A stretch of DNA of 64,000 bases from Tipula vernalis (GCA_958295665.1 OY282558.1:189046633-189110632), one strand, 5' to 3'; shown: positions 35,010 to 47,455, numbered from the stretch's first letter. Notes: generated by a model from the sequence alone, not told the origin. Made by a program: numbers and translations.

Positions 35010-36000
35010 ACAGGTTCCAAAAGCTTTTCAAATCTCCGCCTTGACTATAGAAACAGATTGGCGAAAAAAAAATTGCCATCCTCGAGATACCATGTGTACA
35101 GACTTCCAGACATCTAGACATCGATTCATTCAGACAAGAATGCAAGTGAATACAAGAATTGGGCATCGTTTCATGATTTATTTAGAACATCGTGAATGAT
35201 AATCACAACATTATTGATGTCCACAAATTGCATATCCTCAAAGGTTTACTATTAAGTGAAGCAGCCGCACCTCTACGACATATTCCTGTAACGGAAAATA
35301 ATTTTTCCGAAGCATGGGACAAAAATTTGTAAACGGTACAAAAAAATGACTCCCACTGTGACCTCACTAATCCAAACATTTTTCGATTAAAGACCATGTT
35401 TACTGGCTAACGGGATAGAATTGCGTCGAGTCACCGAGTCATCTGACGAAATATTTCGTGGTCTTCGTGCATTGGGGCCGGACGCTGAGGCACGGGCTCA
35501 TACATATATTTTTAACTAAAATAGGCAATGAAATATTTTTCAAATCAATTGGTAAAAAATTTCCAACGTTTCACACGTTATTCGATTTTTTGTATAAGAG
35601 GTGTGATGCCTTAGAAATTTGTGGTGCATCCAAAAAGATTCTATAAGGTCTACTACCAAATCGTTCAGAAGCCATTCATTCACACTGCCCTATCACCACC
35701 AGAAACAAAACCCTCCAATGAACCAACATAATTAGTTTTTTAGACTCTCGCCCGCCACTATCATTTGTGACCGAATCTTGTGAACACCGGCTGCCTTCAA
35801 AACGCAATTGTGGGATTAGAATTAGCCGATCCACAAGTTTTCGAAGTCAATTAAATGACGAAAAACTTAAAAACGTGTGATTGATCGATTTCCGACCATC
35901 AAAATTCGTGCGAGCTGTAAGATGATGCTTCTTATTTGCCACATCATGCTGTGACCAAGTCTACCTGTGTAGACTCGTACCCCGATTGGAATTATGCACA
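35010..36000 (+). pseudogene. BEL/Pao-type gag and RT-start fragments
   Basis: With frame changes the plus strand reads SEYKNWASFHDLFRT (about 35145-35190), NIIDVHKLHILKGLLLSEAA and LRHIPVTENNFSEAWD (35200-35320), FRGLRALGPDAEARA (about 35455-35500), LTKIGNEIFFKSIGKKFPTF and FDFLYKRCDALEICGASKK (35510-35640). This is the order of the DUF1759-type gag of BEL/Pao retrotransposons. About 300 bp further, YLPHHAVTK (35930-35960) matches the start of the BEL reverse transcriptase, so a large deletion lies between. Strongly decayed. Confidence 0.65.
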
Positions 36001-37244
36001 ATTGTAAATTGTAATTTTGCCGTCCAAAAACCCAATATCAAGGGCACAATTATATTCTAGTAATTCCCAAAGTGTTTATCCCAAATTATTGGCCCGTATT
36101 CAATATTTCTTAGCGTGGTCGTCGTATAATGAGTGTTGCAAATGGCCGTATCCAAAAGTGAAACAAGGGATCCAAAATTTCGGTGTGGTTTCGCCGTGTC
36201 CAAGTGATAGAAATAGTGTTTAATAATTTTCAAAGCAAAGTTTGGATGTCCAGGAGAGAAGCAGAGGTAATTATACAAATTTATTTTCCGGTTTTAATCA
36301 CTTTTTAATTTTTACTTTTATTTTTACTATTTTTAGATGTTCTTGCGTTCACAGTTTTTATCAGAAGAGCAATATAATTTTTTTTTTTCTTATTTATAAA
36401 TAATTCTATGATTTTTAACAGTACAGAGACCCTTAACTTTTGAACATTCAACTGACTCAATATGTCATTGATCTACTACTAGGTAGATGTCTCTGCACTT
36501 CACTATGGAGTGTTTTCTTATTTTTTAGAAATGTCAAATTCTTCAAAACATATACAAAACATTTTGTAGAAAATGAAATTCGTAATGGTAAGATTTTATA
36601 TAATATAAATTGATATTTAATTAATTACAATAAATTTAAACCTATTATTTTTCTTTCAGATCAACAAGGAATTTGCTGTTCAAAATATTGAATTTTAAAG
36701 GTAAGTTATATAAAGCAAATTTTCGTTTAATTAGGAACAGCAAATCTCAACGTAATTTTATTTTCAGATGTACAATATTGATAATATGGCGAATTTTCAG
36801 GAGTACACATCAGCTGGTGATAAATGATTTTAGATAAGTGCAATTTTAATTTATATATGCATAGATGATTCTTTGGGTTTGTTTTTTCTTTATTTTTAGG
36901 ACTCGTCGTAAACACTACCAGCAATACCACAAAGCTGTAAGTAGTTTTTGCTACTACTTGCAAAACTAGCTCTGTAGTATCACTGAACGACATACTTTAG
37001 ACGTGTGCAAACATTCAAAGTAATCTCACTAACATCATTTTGCGATTTTCAAAGTCTGTCAACTCAACAATGATTTCTATATTGATGATCCGCTGACTGG
37101 TTGTAACAACGTTGTAGAGGTAATGGCATAAGTAAAAGTGGATTCCACATACGAACATGGAAATCCAACTGACAAGAATTTTTGAACTCATTTTCCCTGC
37201 ATGAGATTCAAAATTTTCCCAAACGTAGATAAAACTAAACATAT
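36001..37244. other. AT-rich region, no confident gene
   Basis: Open frames at 36057-36278, 36727-36993 and 37015-37242 (minus) have no recognisable domain. The first contains IEYGPIIWDKHF, weakly like the end of a non-LTR reverse transcriptase, which is not enough to call. Confidence 0.4.
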
Positions 37245-37697
37245 TGTGACGGTGACATCTAGATTGTAATAGAACAAGTGAAATTAATAGCTCAATGTTT
37301 TACTGTACTAAAATGGAATTTTCCATGATAAAACAGTTCTAAATGTTTCTACACTATAAGTACTGGAAAAGTCAGAAACTTTCGAGAAGCTTGGTTTGTG
37401 TATATAAAAAGGCAAACAAGATCGAATTGGATTATTCGAATTTGGAACGCGATAGTGTAAACTTGTAAGAATTAGTAGGATTTGGTAAGCGACAGTGTAA
37501 AGATTAAAAAGGAATTAGAAAGTGATTTAAAATGTGTTTTAGTGCGAAATAAAATTTATAAGAGTACAGTAAAATTTGAAAAAAATTTATATAAAGTGAT
37601 TTTGTGAATTTTTATTGATAAACTGTGTTGGAATAATTCTTCTGTTAACTAAATAAATTCGTTGGTGATAAATTAAATTGATTTTGTAGTATTCACA
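37245..37697 (+). repeat. Candidate solo or orphan LTR
   Basis: Starts TGTGA and ends TCACA (5-bp inverted ends), with a TATA box at 37400-37408 (TATATAAAA) about 150 bp in and an R/U5-like stretch after it. The length of 453 bp fits a Ty3/Gypsy-type LTR. No second copy in the window, no evident primer site and no target duplication (ATAT before, ATCC after), so this is tentative. Confidence 0.35.
37400..37408 (+). promoter_or_regulatory. TATA box in candidate LTR
   Basis: TATATAAAA followed by GGC, in a more GC-balanced context than the flanks. Function inferred only. Confidence 0.35.
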
Positions 37698-38834
37698 ATC
37701 CAGTGATACGAACCTTGATTGACAAGGCAAAAACGTAACAATATAGATTTCAAAAACCATAAAACATTTTGTCCTACAGCATTGTTTGGTAGACTCAATA
37801 GTACCCGACTTTGTTGTTTGTGATTTTTGTTAACCCTTAATGAGCGAGAGCTTTTTTTGTTATACTCGCCTATAGAACTACAGAAAATTAAACGAAATAC
37901 TGGATTAGATGAAGTTTTGGAATATGGCCAACTACAATGGTACATAGCTATTCCTTACCGATTGTGATGCAATTCGACATGTCCGTTGAAAATGGGATTC
38001 TAAAATGATTTTTGGATGAGGTTCTGGTGGGGGTTCTGGAGGCCAACAAACATTCCGACATTCGGTCTCTACGGTTTAAGAATGGCACAGGGATTAATTT
38101 ATGCAGATAATAATCTAAAGTTAGTAATAATAATTAATCCGTTTAGTTTTCGTTGAGCCACCCTATATATTACTAATATTCATTCATAACACATTTACAA
38201 TAACTGATGATTTTCTTTTAATGGATCATGTTTCTTTTTGTAATAAAATGGAGTATGAATCTTCAAAGAGCTTCAAAAATAAAATTAAAACTTCTTGTGC
38301 ACCCTGTCGTTTATCCCAAAAATAAACTTAAACATCAAAATAATTCATTTCAACTTAATCTATTTAGACAACATAAATTATTCTTCAATTTTTCAATTTC
38401 TCTCTCATCCAAGAAAATTACAAAGAAGAAAATTTGGAATAAACAAAAGTCAAATTCGGCATTATCTACTCAAGTCAATCTATGTTGGTATATAATATTT
38501 CTAAGTAATATCAAAACAAAAAAAAAAGTTACGAGTAGCTATTATTGAATTATCTAATTCGCAAATGTTAAACTTTTCTCGCGTATTGTATCGGAGACCG
38601 AGATAAAGGAATAATACCCTCCTTCATTCAAAAATTAGATCATGGATTAAAATAAAATATACATCAATAATGTGCTGATGATAAACCTAAATGTTGCAAT
38701 ATACGGGTACGAGATACTTTTCAACCATAATACACATAATTTATTTTCAATTTATCTCGTATAGATCTATCTGTTTTGTGTTTAATCTATCTTCTTTTAA
38801 GAAATACAAAAAGTTTTACTCTGCTGAAATATAT
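37698..38834. other. Non-coding, with dispersed repeat at about 37905-38040
   Basis: The stretch AGATGAAGTTTTGGAATATG, TAGCTATTCCTTACCGATT and CTAAAATGATTTTTGGATGA resembles 32885-33050 (TAGCTATTCCTTAACTGATT, CTAAAATGACTTTTAGATGA), so the two are copies of one dispersed repeat. No gene seen. Confidence 0.5.
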
Positions 38835-39443
38835 AGTTACATCCAACACCACTTAGCAGTATACCAACAACAACCTCACAATATGCTAGGATATTCCCAG
38901 ATCTGAAAGTATAATAAACAAGAAACAAATATGTAATTAAAAACTAACCAAATAACTATAATTAATAAAACTGATCTCATTTCACTGTTCATAATAACAG
39001 AAAATGAAACTAACATAAATACATAAAACTAACCCTATATCAAATTTATTCAAATAAGCATTATTCTTATCAACTTTTGCGAATCGATCAATGATCATAA
39101 ACACTAACCCAAAAACAAAGTAATAAAACGGATCTCATTTCACTGTTCATAATAACAGGAAATGAAACTAACTTAAACACTATAAATTAACCCTATGCCA
39201 AATTGATTCAAATAAGCATTATTCTTGTCGCCTTTTGCGAATCGAATAATGATCAATACAATATCAACTGTTCATAAAATGAGTATAAATAACCAAATTA
39301 ACAAAATATCAATGTTCATTATTATAAGTAATCTTTACACGTTAACACGTTGAAAATAAATATCCAAGAAAACAAATAAAATTGTTACGGAGTATTTTTT
39401 AAGTGAGTTTACCTTCGCAAGTCTATACGACAATCCCATAACT
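38835..39443 (+). repeat. Errantivirus 5' LTR
   Basis: 609 bp, AGTTA...TAACT. Contains an internal tandem duplication with a period of about 158 bp (units begin at 38963 and 39121). Against the 3' LTR it has about 16 extra bases near 39232 and lacks some bases near its start. Confidence 0.9.
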
Positions 39444-39457
39444 GGCGCAGCCGTTGG
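39443..39457 (+). promoter_or_regulatory. Primer binding site
   Basis: TGGCGCAGCCGTTGG, overlapping the last T of the LTR. The TGGCGCAG start is that used with tRNA-Ser by 17.6/297-type elements; the match beyond 9 bases is imperfect. Confidence 0.7.
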
Positions 39458-39755
39458 TTGGAGTTAGAATTTCAGTTCTAACATAAATAGTTTATTTCAA
39501 CAAAAGTGTTAAAATTTGTTAATTTTATATTGCGAGTTAAAACAAAGTACTCGACTAAAGTTAAAAAAAAAATTAAAACAAGTAAATAGTTAAACTGTGC
39601 AACTCAAAGACCATTCTCATAGAGAATACTGAAGTGAATCAAAAGTGCTATCTACAAGTTTTTGTGTAAAAATAACTAGTGCAAGATCTATCAACGAACG
39701 ACCGGTATTAAATCACCCGTTTGAAGAGACAACAACAGTTTCGAACTTTCGAAAT

Positions 39756-39790
39756 ATGATATTTACGATTGTCTGTTCGATCTTTGCAGG
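39756..39790 (+). CDS. Leader mini-exon encoding start of env signal peptide
   Basis: An ATG at 39756 opens 11 hydrophobic codons (MIFTIVCSIFA) and stops at a strong donor, GTAAGT at 39791-39796. A good acceptor (TATTATTACAG, AG at 44307-44308) lies just before the env frame, and the phase (two bases here, one base there) puts that frame in register. Spliced env messages are known in errantiviruses; that this mini-exon supplies the signal peptide is inference from the sequence. Confidence 0.6.
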
Positions 39791-39904
39791 GTAAGTCATA
39801 TTTTTGCAATTTACCTTAATAAAGTTCCCAATAATCTCGATACCTGTGCTTATCGGAGAATACTACCATTATTTGCAAGAAAATTAGCGAATAGGGCCCC
39901 AATA

Positions 39905-40055
39905 AATAAAATTAGAATATTATTGAAATATTAGTGAAATATTATTCCAGATATCATAAATAAAGTTGAAATATTATTAAAATATTATTGAAATATTAGT
40001 GAAATATTATTCTAAATATCATAAATAAAATTGAAATATTAGTGAAACATTAGTC
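39905..40055 (+). repeat. 65-bp tandem duplication in leader
   Basis: A unit with GAAATATTAGTGAAATATTA and ATATCATAAATAAA occurs at about 39920 and again at about 39985, with a partial third copy up to the gag ATG. The array lies between the leader donor and gag. Confidence 0.8.
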
Positions 40056-40070
40056 AAAATAAACTTACAA

Positions 40071-41052
40071 ATGGGTAAAGAAAACGACCCACCAACAAAT
40101 TCTGCAACTGAAAAACCAACTACGGACGAACTAAACAAAACCATGATGCAAACCACAATTTTAGACAACCTATTTAAAACATTTAAAACCCCCGACATAA
40201 TTCGAGAAATGAATGAATTCAAAGGAGACATACGGACGTTACACCAGTTCATAAATGACGTAGAAGATATATTCATAATGTTTCAAGATATATTACCAGA
40301 AGACACAGACCGCCAGTGACATTTATAAAGGTATTCGAAACAAAATTAAAGGAGAAGCTAATGAAATATTAATAGCAAACGATATATCATCTTCAGATTG
40401 GAACGAGATCTAAAACGCTCTAATCACGCACTATTCCGACCCTAGATCGGAAGTCGCTCTCATCAGAGACTTACATCGAACGCGATAAGGAACCCTAACT
40501 TCTAAACAATTCTATACTAAAGTTATCGAAATTCAAACGGCGTTAATAGCACATTCTAACCAACACGGTGGAAATAGTAGCAAACGCGTGTTATTTAAAG
40601 AAATGTGCCTCGCACAGTTCATAGCAAACCTCAGAGAACCGCTTGGTTCTAATATTAGAAGCCGAAACCCTCAGAACATGACAGACGCACTCGAAGCATG
40701 TATTAGTGAAGAAAACATGTATTACATTAAATATCAGCCACCTATACGGAAATTCCCAACATTCCGAAATACCGCGCTAAAACCAACGGTAACTTTCAAA
40801 CCATTGGATAGCAAGCAAATCATACCATATCAACCTAAACCAGGACCATCAGGCTATTACTCAAAACCCAACTGGGTACCAAAGCAAGAGTATAATAACA
40901 ACAAGAATCGTTTCCCAGCAATAAAACAGGAAAGGAACGTAAACATAACGGAAACCGAGGAAACGGAAGTAGAAAGCGAAGAAGACGACGAAGAAAACTT
41001 GGAAGATACAGGCGATTTTTTTCAAGAAAATGCCTCGGAAACCAGCGAATAA
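40071..41052 (+). pseudogene. Errantivirus gag, broken
   Basis: Gag forms the inner particle and packages RNA. ATG 40071 follows the leader repeats; the first frame stops at 40317-40319, after which the family's reading continues one frame on (from about 40321) with TAA at 40411-40413 and 40486-40488, then an open run to 41052. The end is strongly acidic (VESEEDDEENLEDTGDF). There is no CCHC knuckle, as is usual for the gypsy group. Three lesions, so no full Gag from this copy. Confidence 0.85.
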
Positions 41053-44000
41053 ATACGCACGGAAAACAAGAATTACCATACATTACGATACATATTAAAA
41101 ACCGACCAATTCACCTCCTCATCGACACAGGTGCCGATGAATCATATCTTAACCCCGATCTTCTCAAACCTGTAAAATCTATACAAATTAAACCAGTAAC
41201 AATCAAAACGGTCAGTCAGCCACTAACAGTAGACCGAATAGTAATCTTAAACGGAATCCAAGAGTTCAAAACTAAAGAAAAACTCAAATTTCACCTTCCC
41301 AAATTTCACGATACATTCGACGGACTAATAGGAACAAATCTAATGACACAATTAGGCATAGTAATAGACCTAAAAAATAAAAACCTAATCTTTCCTACTC
41401 ATACAATGAAAATTAAATCATTTAAAGCAGGCAGCAAAAATATTAGTTTCACAAATGGCCTGCCAAGAACCCAACTAGAAGAACTTTTAGAAAAATATGA
41501 GAAATTATTCGACACAGAGTCAACACTACCCTATACGGGAGATATAACACATTCAGTAGAATTGCTTAACGAGAAACCTATACATAAAAAGCAGTACAGG
41601 TACCCCAATGCCCAGATCCCAGAGATCAAAAGGCAGATAAAATAATTATTGGCAAACGGTGTTATCCAAGCGAGCAAGAGCCCTTAATCATCGTCAACAA
41701 GAAAGACGATGAATCCGGAAAGAAAAAATTCCGGATGGTAATAGACTATCGAGCTAAATGCTAAAACGATAGACGACAGATTTCCTGTCCCAAATATTGA
41801 GGAATTACTGGACCAACTCAATGATTGCAAGTACTTCTCAGTAATCGACTTGAAATCCGGATTTCACCAGGTTAAAATGAACCCGGTTGATATTCCAAAA
41901 ACAGCATTCTCTATACTCGGAAATCACTACGAGTTCAAAAGAATGCCATTTGGCCTGAAAAATGCGCCATCTACATTTCTGAGACTAATGAACCGAACAC
42001 TAAACAGATATATAGGAAACATATGTCTCTGTTATATGGACGATATCATTGTCTATAGCAAGTCTAGCAACGAACACATACAACACTTAGATGCAATCTT
42101 CAAAACACTAAACAAGGCAAACATGAGGATACAGCTAGACAAGTGCAAGTTCATGGAAAAACAAATAAAGTTCCTCGGACATATCGTCAATACTGAAGGG
42201 ATCCAACCAGACCCAGACAAGATTGACACAATCACAAAAGTAACCATACCCAAAACCCCGAAACAAATCAAACAATTTCTAGGCTTAATAGGTTATTACC
42301 ACAAATTCATAAAGAATTTCGCGGAAAAAACAAAACCAATATCAAAACTATTGAAGAAAGGAGCAAAATAAACCCCAAAGATGGTGAGTACAACTTCTAA
42401 CAACAAAACCCATCTTGGAATATCCGGACTTTAATAAAACGTTTAGGTTAACAACGGACGCATCGGATTACGCAATAGGAGCAATTCTGTCTCATGACGA
42501 CACGGACAAGCCCATAGCATACGCAAGCCGTACACTAAATGAAGCGGAAACAAAGTATGATGCCACTAACAAGGAACTATTGGCAATCGTATGGGCCACT
42601 AAACATTTCAGACCATATTTATATGGGGTAAAATTTGAAATTCATACATATCACCGACCACTAGAATGGCTGATGTCTTTAAAAGACCCCTCATCCAAGT
42701 TAGTACGATGGCGACTGAAGCTATCGGAATTCGATTTCAAAATAAATTATAAGAAAGGGACCAAGAACAAAAATGCAGACGCATTATCCCGTCTGGAAAT
42801 AAATTGCAACGAAACTTGCACAATTCCCACAACACAAACTCCAATAGACGACTTCAAAACACAATTAATATTCAAATTAGGACCTCAAGATAGGCCAGAT
42901 AGACCAAACCGTACAATACAAACCATAAACAATAACACAAGGATTACATATCAAAAACAGCAATATCCTGAAGCATCAGTGCGATCAATAATAACCAGTG
43001 TAGTGTCAAAAAATAAAGGAAACATAGCGATAGAATGCGACGACAACGTAGCAGAAATACTAGCAAAATGGATAAAAACTTCAAAAAATAACAACCAGAT
43101 AAATCTGTGTCGAATACAACAACAAAGAGAGAACAATATTGCAATAGATAATCTAAAATTACACAAAACACTCACAAGGGAACTACTACCTCAGGTACCA
43201 TCAACATCCCAGAAAGAAGATGCGACACAAGTTCAAAAAAATCAAGATTTATCAAAAACGCAAGAAGAAATCATAACACTAGTATCGCCCACCACAAACC
43301 CAAGTGTACAGGAAATCAATAGCCCAACAGAGCAATTAAGAATAATAATTGAAACACATATAAAGGACCACAGAGGAGCAAACGAAAACTATGTTCAAAT
43401 ACGAAAGAAATATAAGTTCGGTAACACCAAAGAAATGATCCAAAAATATATAAATAACTGTGACGTATGCAACAGAACAAAATACGACAGAAACCCAATT
43501 CAAATGGAACAACAGTTAACAGAAACATCAACGAAACCAAACGAACGAGTACACATCGATACTTTCTCACTTAGGTCAAAACAATTCTTGACAATAATTG
43601 ACGGATTCTCAAGGTTCGCATCAGCTTATGATCTACCAAACCGCGAATCAATAAAAATAATAAATACGTTAAAAAAACATTTCTCTCAAGAAGGAATTCC
43701 CAAAACAATCATCTCAGATTGCGCGACAGAATTTACCTCAGAAACATTTAAACAATTTACTGACAGATTTAATTTCATACACCACAAAACTACACCAAAA
43801 GCAAGTACAGGAAATGCCATGATAGAACGGTTGCACTCAACACTAACCGAAATAGTACGAGTAAAATTTGACGAGAACAGAAAAATAAAAACGGACGACC
43901 TTATGACAGAAGCTATAATAGCATACAACAACTCTATTCATTCAGCAACAAGCTTTACACCAATGGAACTGCATAGAGCCCACATAATACTTCAAAAATT

Positions 44001-44331
44001 CCCAGAAAATTTAGCGACAGAAGACTTTGCCAAAACTCTACAATCAGAATACAGCCAACGCATTGAAGCAATTGTGGACAAGCAAAAAATAAATAAACTA
44101 GCAAAAATAACAAAAATAAATAAAAATAAAGAACCATCACGTCAATTACAAACCAGTGACATAATTTACGAAAAATTACATACAAAAGACAAGACAGCAC
44201 CAAAATACATGAGACACACGATAACTCAAAATTCTCCCGGTCCTACAGCAAATACCAACAAAAGAAAAATCCACAAGAAAAATATTAAAATACATTCTAT
44301 TATTACAGCGTCACCGGATCAATCGACATAA
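41043..44331 (+). pseudogene. Errantivirus pol (protease, RT, RNase H, integrase), broken
   Basis: pol overlaps the end of gag in the -1 frame, as in gypsy-type elements that use ribosomal frameshifting. Protease LIDTGADESYL (41115-41147); RT with GFHQVKMNP, MPFGLKNAPSTFLRLM and the catalytic YMDD at 42033-42044; RNase H with LTTDASDYAIGAIL and NKELLAIVWA, where the usual TDH is TYH; integrase with H-H-C-C finger (about 43350-43480) and a D-D-E core (HIDTF, IISDCATEF, IERLH), the usual SDNG being SDCA. Breaks: TAA 41643-41645, a small deletion near 41683, a two-base loss near 41755 and a shift between 42371 and 42415; the rest is open to 44331. Confidence 0.9.
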
Positions 44332-45901
44332 CTGACTACACGCAAAATAAAGGCATCATACCAATAGTATTAGGGGAAGCAAGGATATACGAAAGCAATC
44401 TGCAATTCATACATGTTATAAATACAACAGCATACCTACCAATAGCAATACAAAGCACAAATAATTTAGACAAAATATCCGAACAAATCAAAAAACAAAA
44501 CAACCCAAACTTTACAAATTTTTCGAAACAAGACTTAGAACACTCAGAAAAGAAACGAAAACATTAATAGAAACAATACTAACCATACAACCAAAAATAC
44601 GGAACAGAAGAGGAATACATATAGTCTTCGGAGACATAATAGGAGCCGATACAGAACAAATAAACAAAGCATTAAAAACAATAAACACGAACGAAAACAG
44701 AATAATTTCGAAAATTAACGAGCAAATAGAGATAAATAAAAACATGATAAACCGATTTCGACAAATAGAAGACCATATTAACGGAGAAGTACAAAGACTG
44801 ACAAACAAGGTAAACGAGGCAAATCGACATTTAAATGAAATAGAAATGACATTAGTAACAGAACAAAATCTTCATTCAATAGAATATGTACTACGAAGCC
44901 TACAACAACATGTAGACGAAATACTTGACTCTATCCAACTAGCTAAACAAGGATACATATCTCACTACCTTTTAACTAAGGAAGAAAGCAACTTCATTTA
45001 TGATAATTTGGAACAACAAAAAATAGAAATAAATTCAGAGCACAAATTATATCAATTCCTACAAATAAAAGCATATTTCAAGCATCCATTGATAGTATTC
45101 TCAATTATAATTCCACAATATTCCAAAGATATATTCCAACACATAAAACTATATCCTTTAACCGTTAACCAGACATATACCATTAAAATCCCATCCAAAT
45201 TCATCCACACACACAAAAAAATTGCAAAATATTCTAATGAACCCTGCGAAAAGATCGACAATACATACTTCTGTAATAAAGAAGAAATCTACGACGCCCA
45301 AGATAAATGCATCGAGCACATAGTCACAAACCAACCAGCACAATGCACATTAACGGAAGGCAAAACCATCAACTATATCCAACAAATAGAGCAAAAATTC
45401 ATCATAGTAAACGTGAATGAAACACTTGAATATAGAACGGATTGCACAAACCAAACATCAAAAAATCTACCAAGGCAATGTCTAATAACATTTAAGAACT
45501 GCACTATAACCATCAAGGGGATAACATACAACAATTTACATAGAGAATATCAGGGAACATATAGCTATGTACCGTTCAACGAAATAATCATAACCAACAC
45601 AACTAAAGTATTGGACCCTGAAATAATCAGCAATATCGCAATAGACAACATGAACAAACTGAATTAAGTGGAGCAAATATCATTACCTCAAGCACACCAC
45701 TACACCGCAAGGAGCATAACTTCGATAATAACAGTCAGCATAATCATGTATCTTTGCATACTAAGATACTGCCCCAGCTGTACACCATGTCAATGGTATG
45801 GAAAAATCAAGCAATCACAAGACATTAAGGACCTCTCAAGGAAGCTACAAAAAACCAATTCCACTGAGGACAGTGAAAATCTGGAGATGGAGGAGTTATA
45901 G
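44309..45901 (+). pseudogene. Errantivirus env, broken
   Basis: Envelope glycoprotein of the F-protein type. The frame is open from the acceptor at 44308/44309. It shifts near 44500-44540, after which a basic RNRR cleavage-site-like motif lies at 44600-44611, followed by a long helical stretch (about 44690-44930) and a cysteine-bearing ectodomain with several N-x-S/T sites. A TAA at 45665-45667 cuts off the last 77 codons, which hold the membrane anchor (about ITSIITVSIIMYLCILRYC) and cytoplasmic tail; the final stop lies a few bases inside the 3' LTR. One shift and one stop make it non-functional. Confidence 0.85.
45882..45893 (+). promoter_or_regulatory. Polypurine tract
   Basis: TGGAGATGGAGG directly before the AGTTA of the 3' LTR, the expected place for plus-strand priming. 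Confidence 0.7.
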
Positions 45902-46495
45902 TAGTATCCAACACGACTTAGCAGTATACCAACAACAACCTCACAATATGCTAAGATATTCCCAGATCTGAAAGCATATAATAAACAAGAAACAAATATG
46001 TAATTAAAAACTAACCAAATAACTATAATTAATAAAACTGATCTCATTTCACTGTTCATAATAACAGAAAATGAAACTAACATAAATACATAAAACTAAC
46101 CCTATATCAAATTTATTCAAATAAGCATTATTCTTATCAACTTTTGCGAATCGATCAATGATCATAAACACTAACCCAAAAACAAAGTAATAAAACGGAT
46201 CTCATTTCACTGTTCATAATAACAGGAAATGAAACTAACTTAAACACTATAAATTAACCCTATGCCAAATTGATTCAAATAAGCATTATTCTTGTTAATA
46301 ATGATCAATACAATCTCAACTGTTCATAAAATGAGTATAAATAACCAAATTAACAAAATATCAATGTTCATTATTATAAGTAATCTTTACACGTTAACAC
46401 GTTGAAAATAAATATCCAAGAAAACAAATAAAATTGTTACGGAGTATTTTTTAAGTGAGTTTACGTTCGCAAGTCTATACGACAATCCCATAACT
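45894..46495 (+). repeat. Errantivirus 3' LTR
   Basis: 602 bp, AGTTA...TAACT, with the same 158-bp internal duplication as the 5' LTR. Followed by the ATAT duplication. Confidence 0.9.
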
Positions 46496-46499
46496 ATAT

Positions 46500-47089
46500 T
46501 TATAAAATTTTGTGTAAAATCGCAGATATTTGTACAAAATTTGGATGCTTTGAAGTATTCGGCAACTGCTCAGATATTGCAGTGGAAAAAAGAGCAAAAC
46601 AGTGCATACAAAAAATTTACCACCAAGTATACATAACCTAAAATTAATATTCAATATAAAATTGTAAAACAATTTAGTTCTAAGAAATCGTTATTCAAGG
46701 AAGAAGCATTCAAAATTAAATTTTATAAATGTTAGCCGGATTGAATAAATGCGAAATATTAAATAATTAATTAATTAATATTTAATAGGACGAAAGAGCA
46801 AAGAGGAATACAACATTTTTATTTGTTTTAACCACACTGATGGAAGCGTCGTTTTATGTAAGACTTGGTGACGTATAACTAACCCTTTGTGGAACCAAGT
46901 TCCGAGGAGTCGAATAGACCTAATTTGTTTAATACTGTTAAAGCTAGCCAAAAGTTTTCAGCTGAAAGTAAAAATATCAATAATGCAAATAGTGTCTTGC
47001 CGAAACATATTTTAAATAAAATGAAAAATTTACAAAACAACTGGTATTTTCACGAAGTGATTTTACTGTTGGATATAGGATCATTTTGA
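46500..47089. other. AT-rich spacer
   Basis: No gene seen. An open frame at 46889-47089 has no recognisable domain. The satellite-like repeats begin around its end. Confidence 0.4.
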
Positions 47090-47455
47090 TTTTTCACTGA
47101 TTACCATGGGAATTATAAGGGTATGGAAAGTATTTCAGTTGGTGTGCCTAGCTTACAGTTATCCATGAAAAAACTATCAGGTCAAGTTCCATGCGGCGAG
47201 CGCGAGAAAGTTCGTTTGAATGAAATGTCCATATGATATTTACAAATTTGTATAAATTAAACCTGTAAAGTATATCATATCTGGAAAGTTGTTCAATTAG
47301 TGTGCGCAGCCAACAGTTATCCAGGGAAACTCATTTAAATGAAAAGCAAAAATAAAATTTAAAAGTTTTTATAAATTCAATTATTAGAACGTCAAATCTG
47401 GAAACTATTTCAATTAATGCGCCTAGATAACAGTTATCCCTATAAAAATTATCAG
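47090..47455 (+). repeat. Satellite-like repeat, three monomers
   Basis: Anchors ACAGTTATCC at 47155, 47313 and 47430 with shared flanks (GGAAAGTATTTCAGTTGGTG..., ...ACTATCAGGTCAAGTT), i.e. spacings of 158 and 117 bp. The last monomer is cut by the Harbinger element. Confidence 0.75.

Larger units (their letters stand above)
38835..46495 (+). mobile_element. Errantivirus (Ty3/Gypsy endogenous retrovirus, 17.6/297-like), inactivated
   Basis: 7.66 kb, flanked by ATAT at 38831-38834 and 46496-46499 (4-bp target duplication). Both LTRs start AGTTA and end TAACT. Order: 5' LTR, primer site, leader, gag, pol (protease, RT, RNase H, integrase; -1 frame relative to gag), env, polypurine tract, 3' LTR. 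That layout, the 4-bp AT-rich duplication and an envelope gene identify an insect errantivirus. gag, pol and env all carry stops or shifts, so this copy makes no complete set of proteins. The LTRs are still very similar, apart from a few indels, which suggests a moderately recent insertion. Confidence 0.92.

Noticed and set aside
36057..36278. Minus-strand frame with IEYGPIIWDKHF resembling a non-LTR RT end
   Set aside because: The rest of the frame does not match an RT and the similarity is too short.
37015..37242. 75-codon minus frame with a membrane-like segment next to the candidate LTR
   Set aside because: No homology recognised and no supporting splice or start context.
42944..45343. 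Cysteine- and phenylalanine-rich minus-strand frames across the errantivirus
   Set aside because: Antisense shadows of pol and env; their hydrophobic look comes from A-rich coding on the plus strand.
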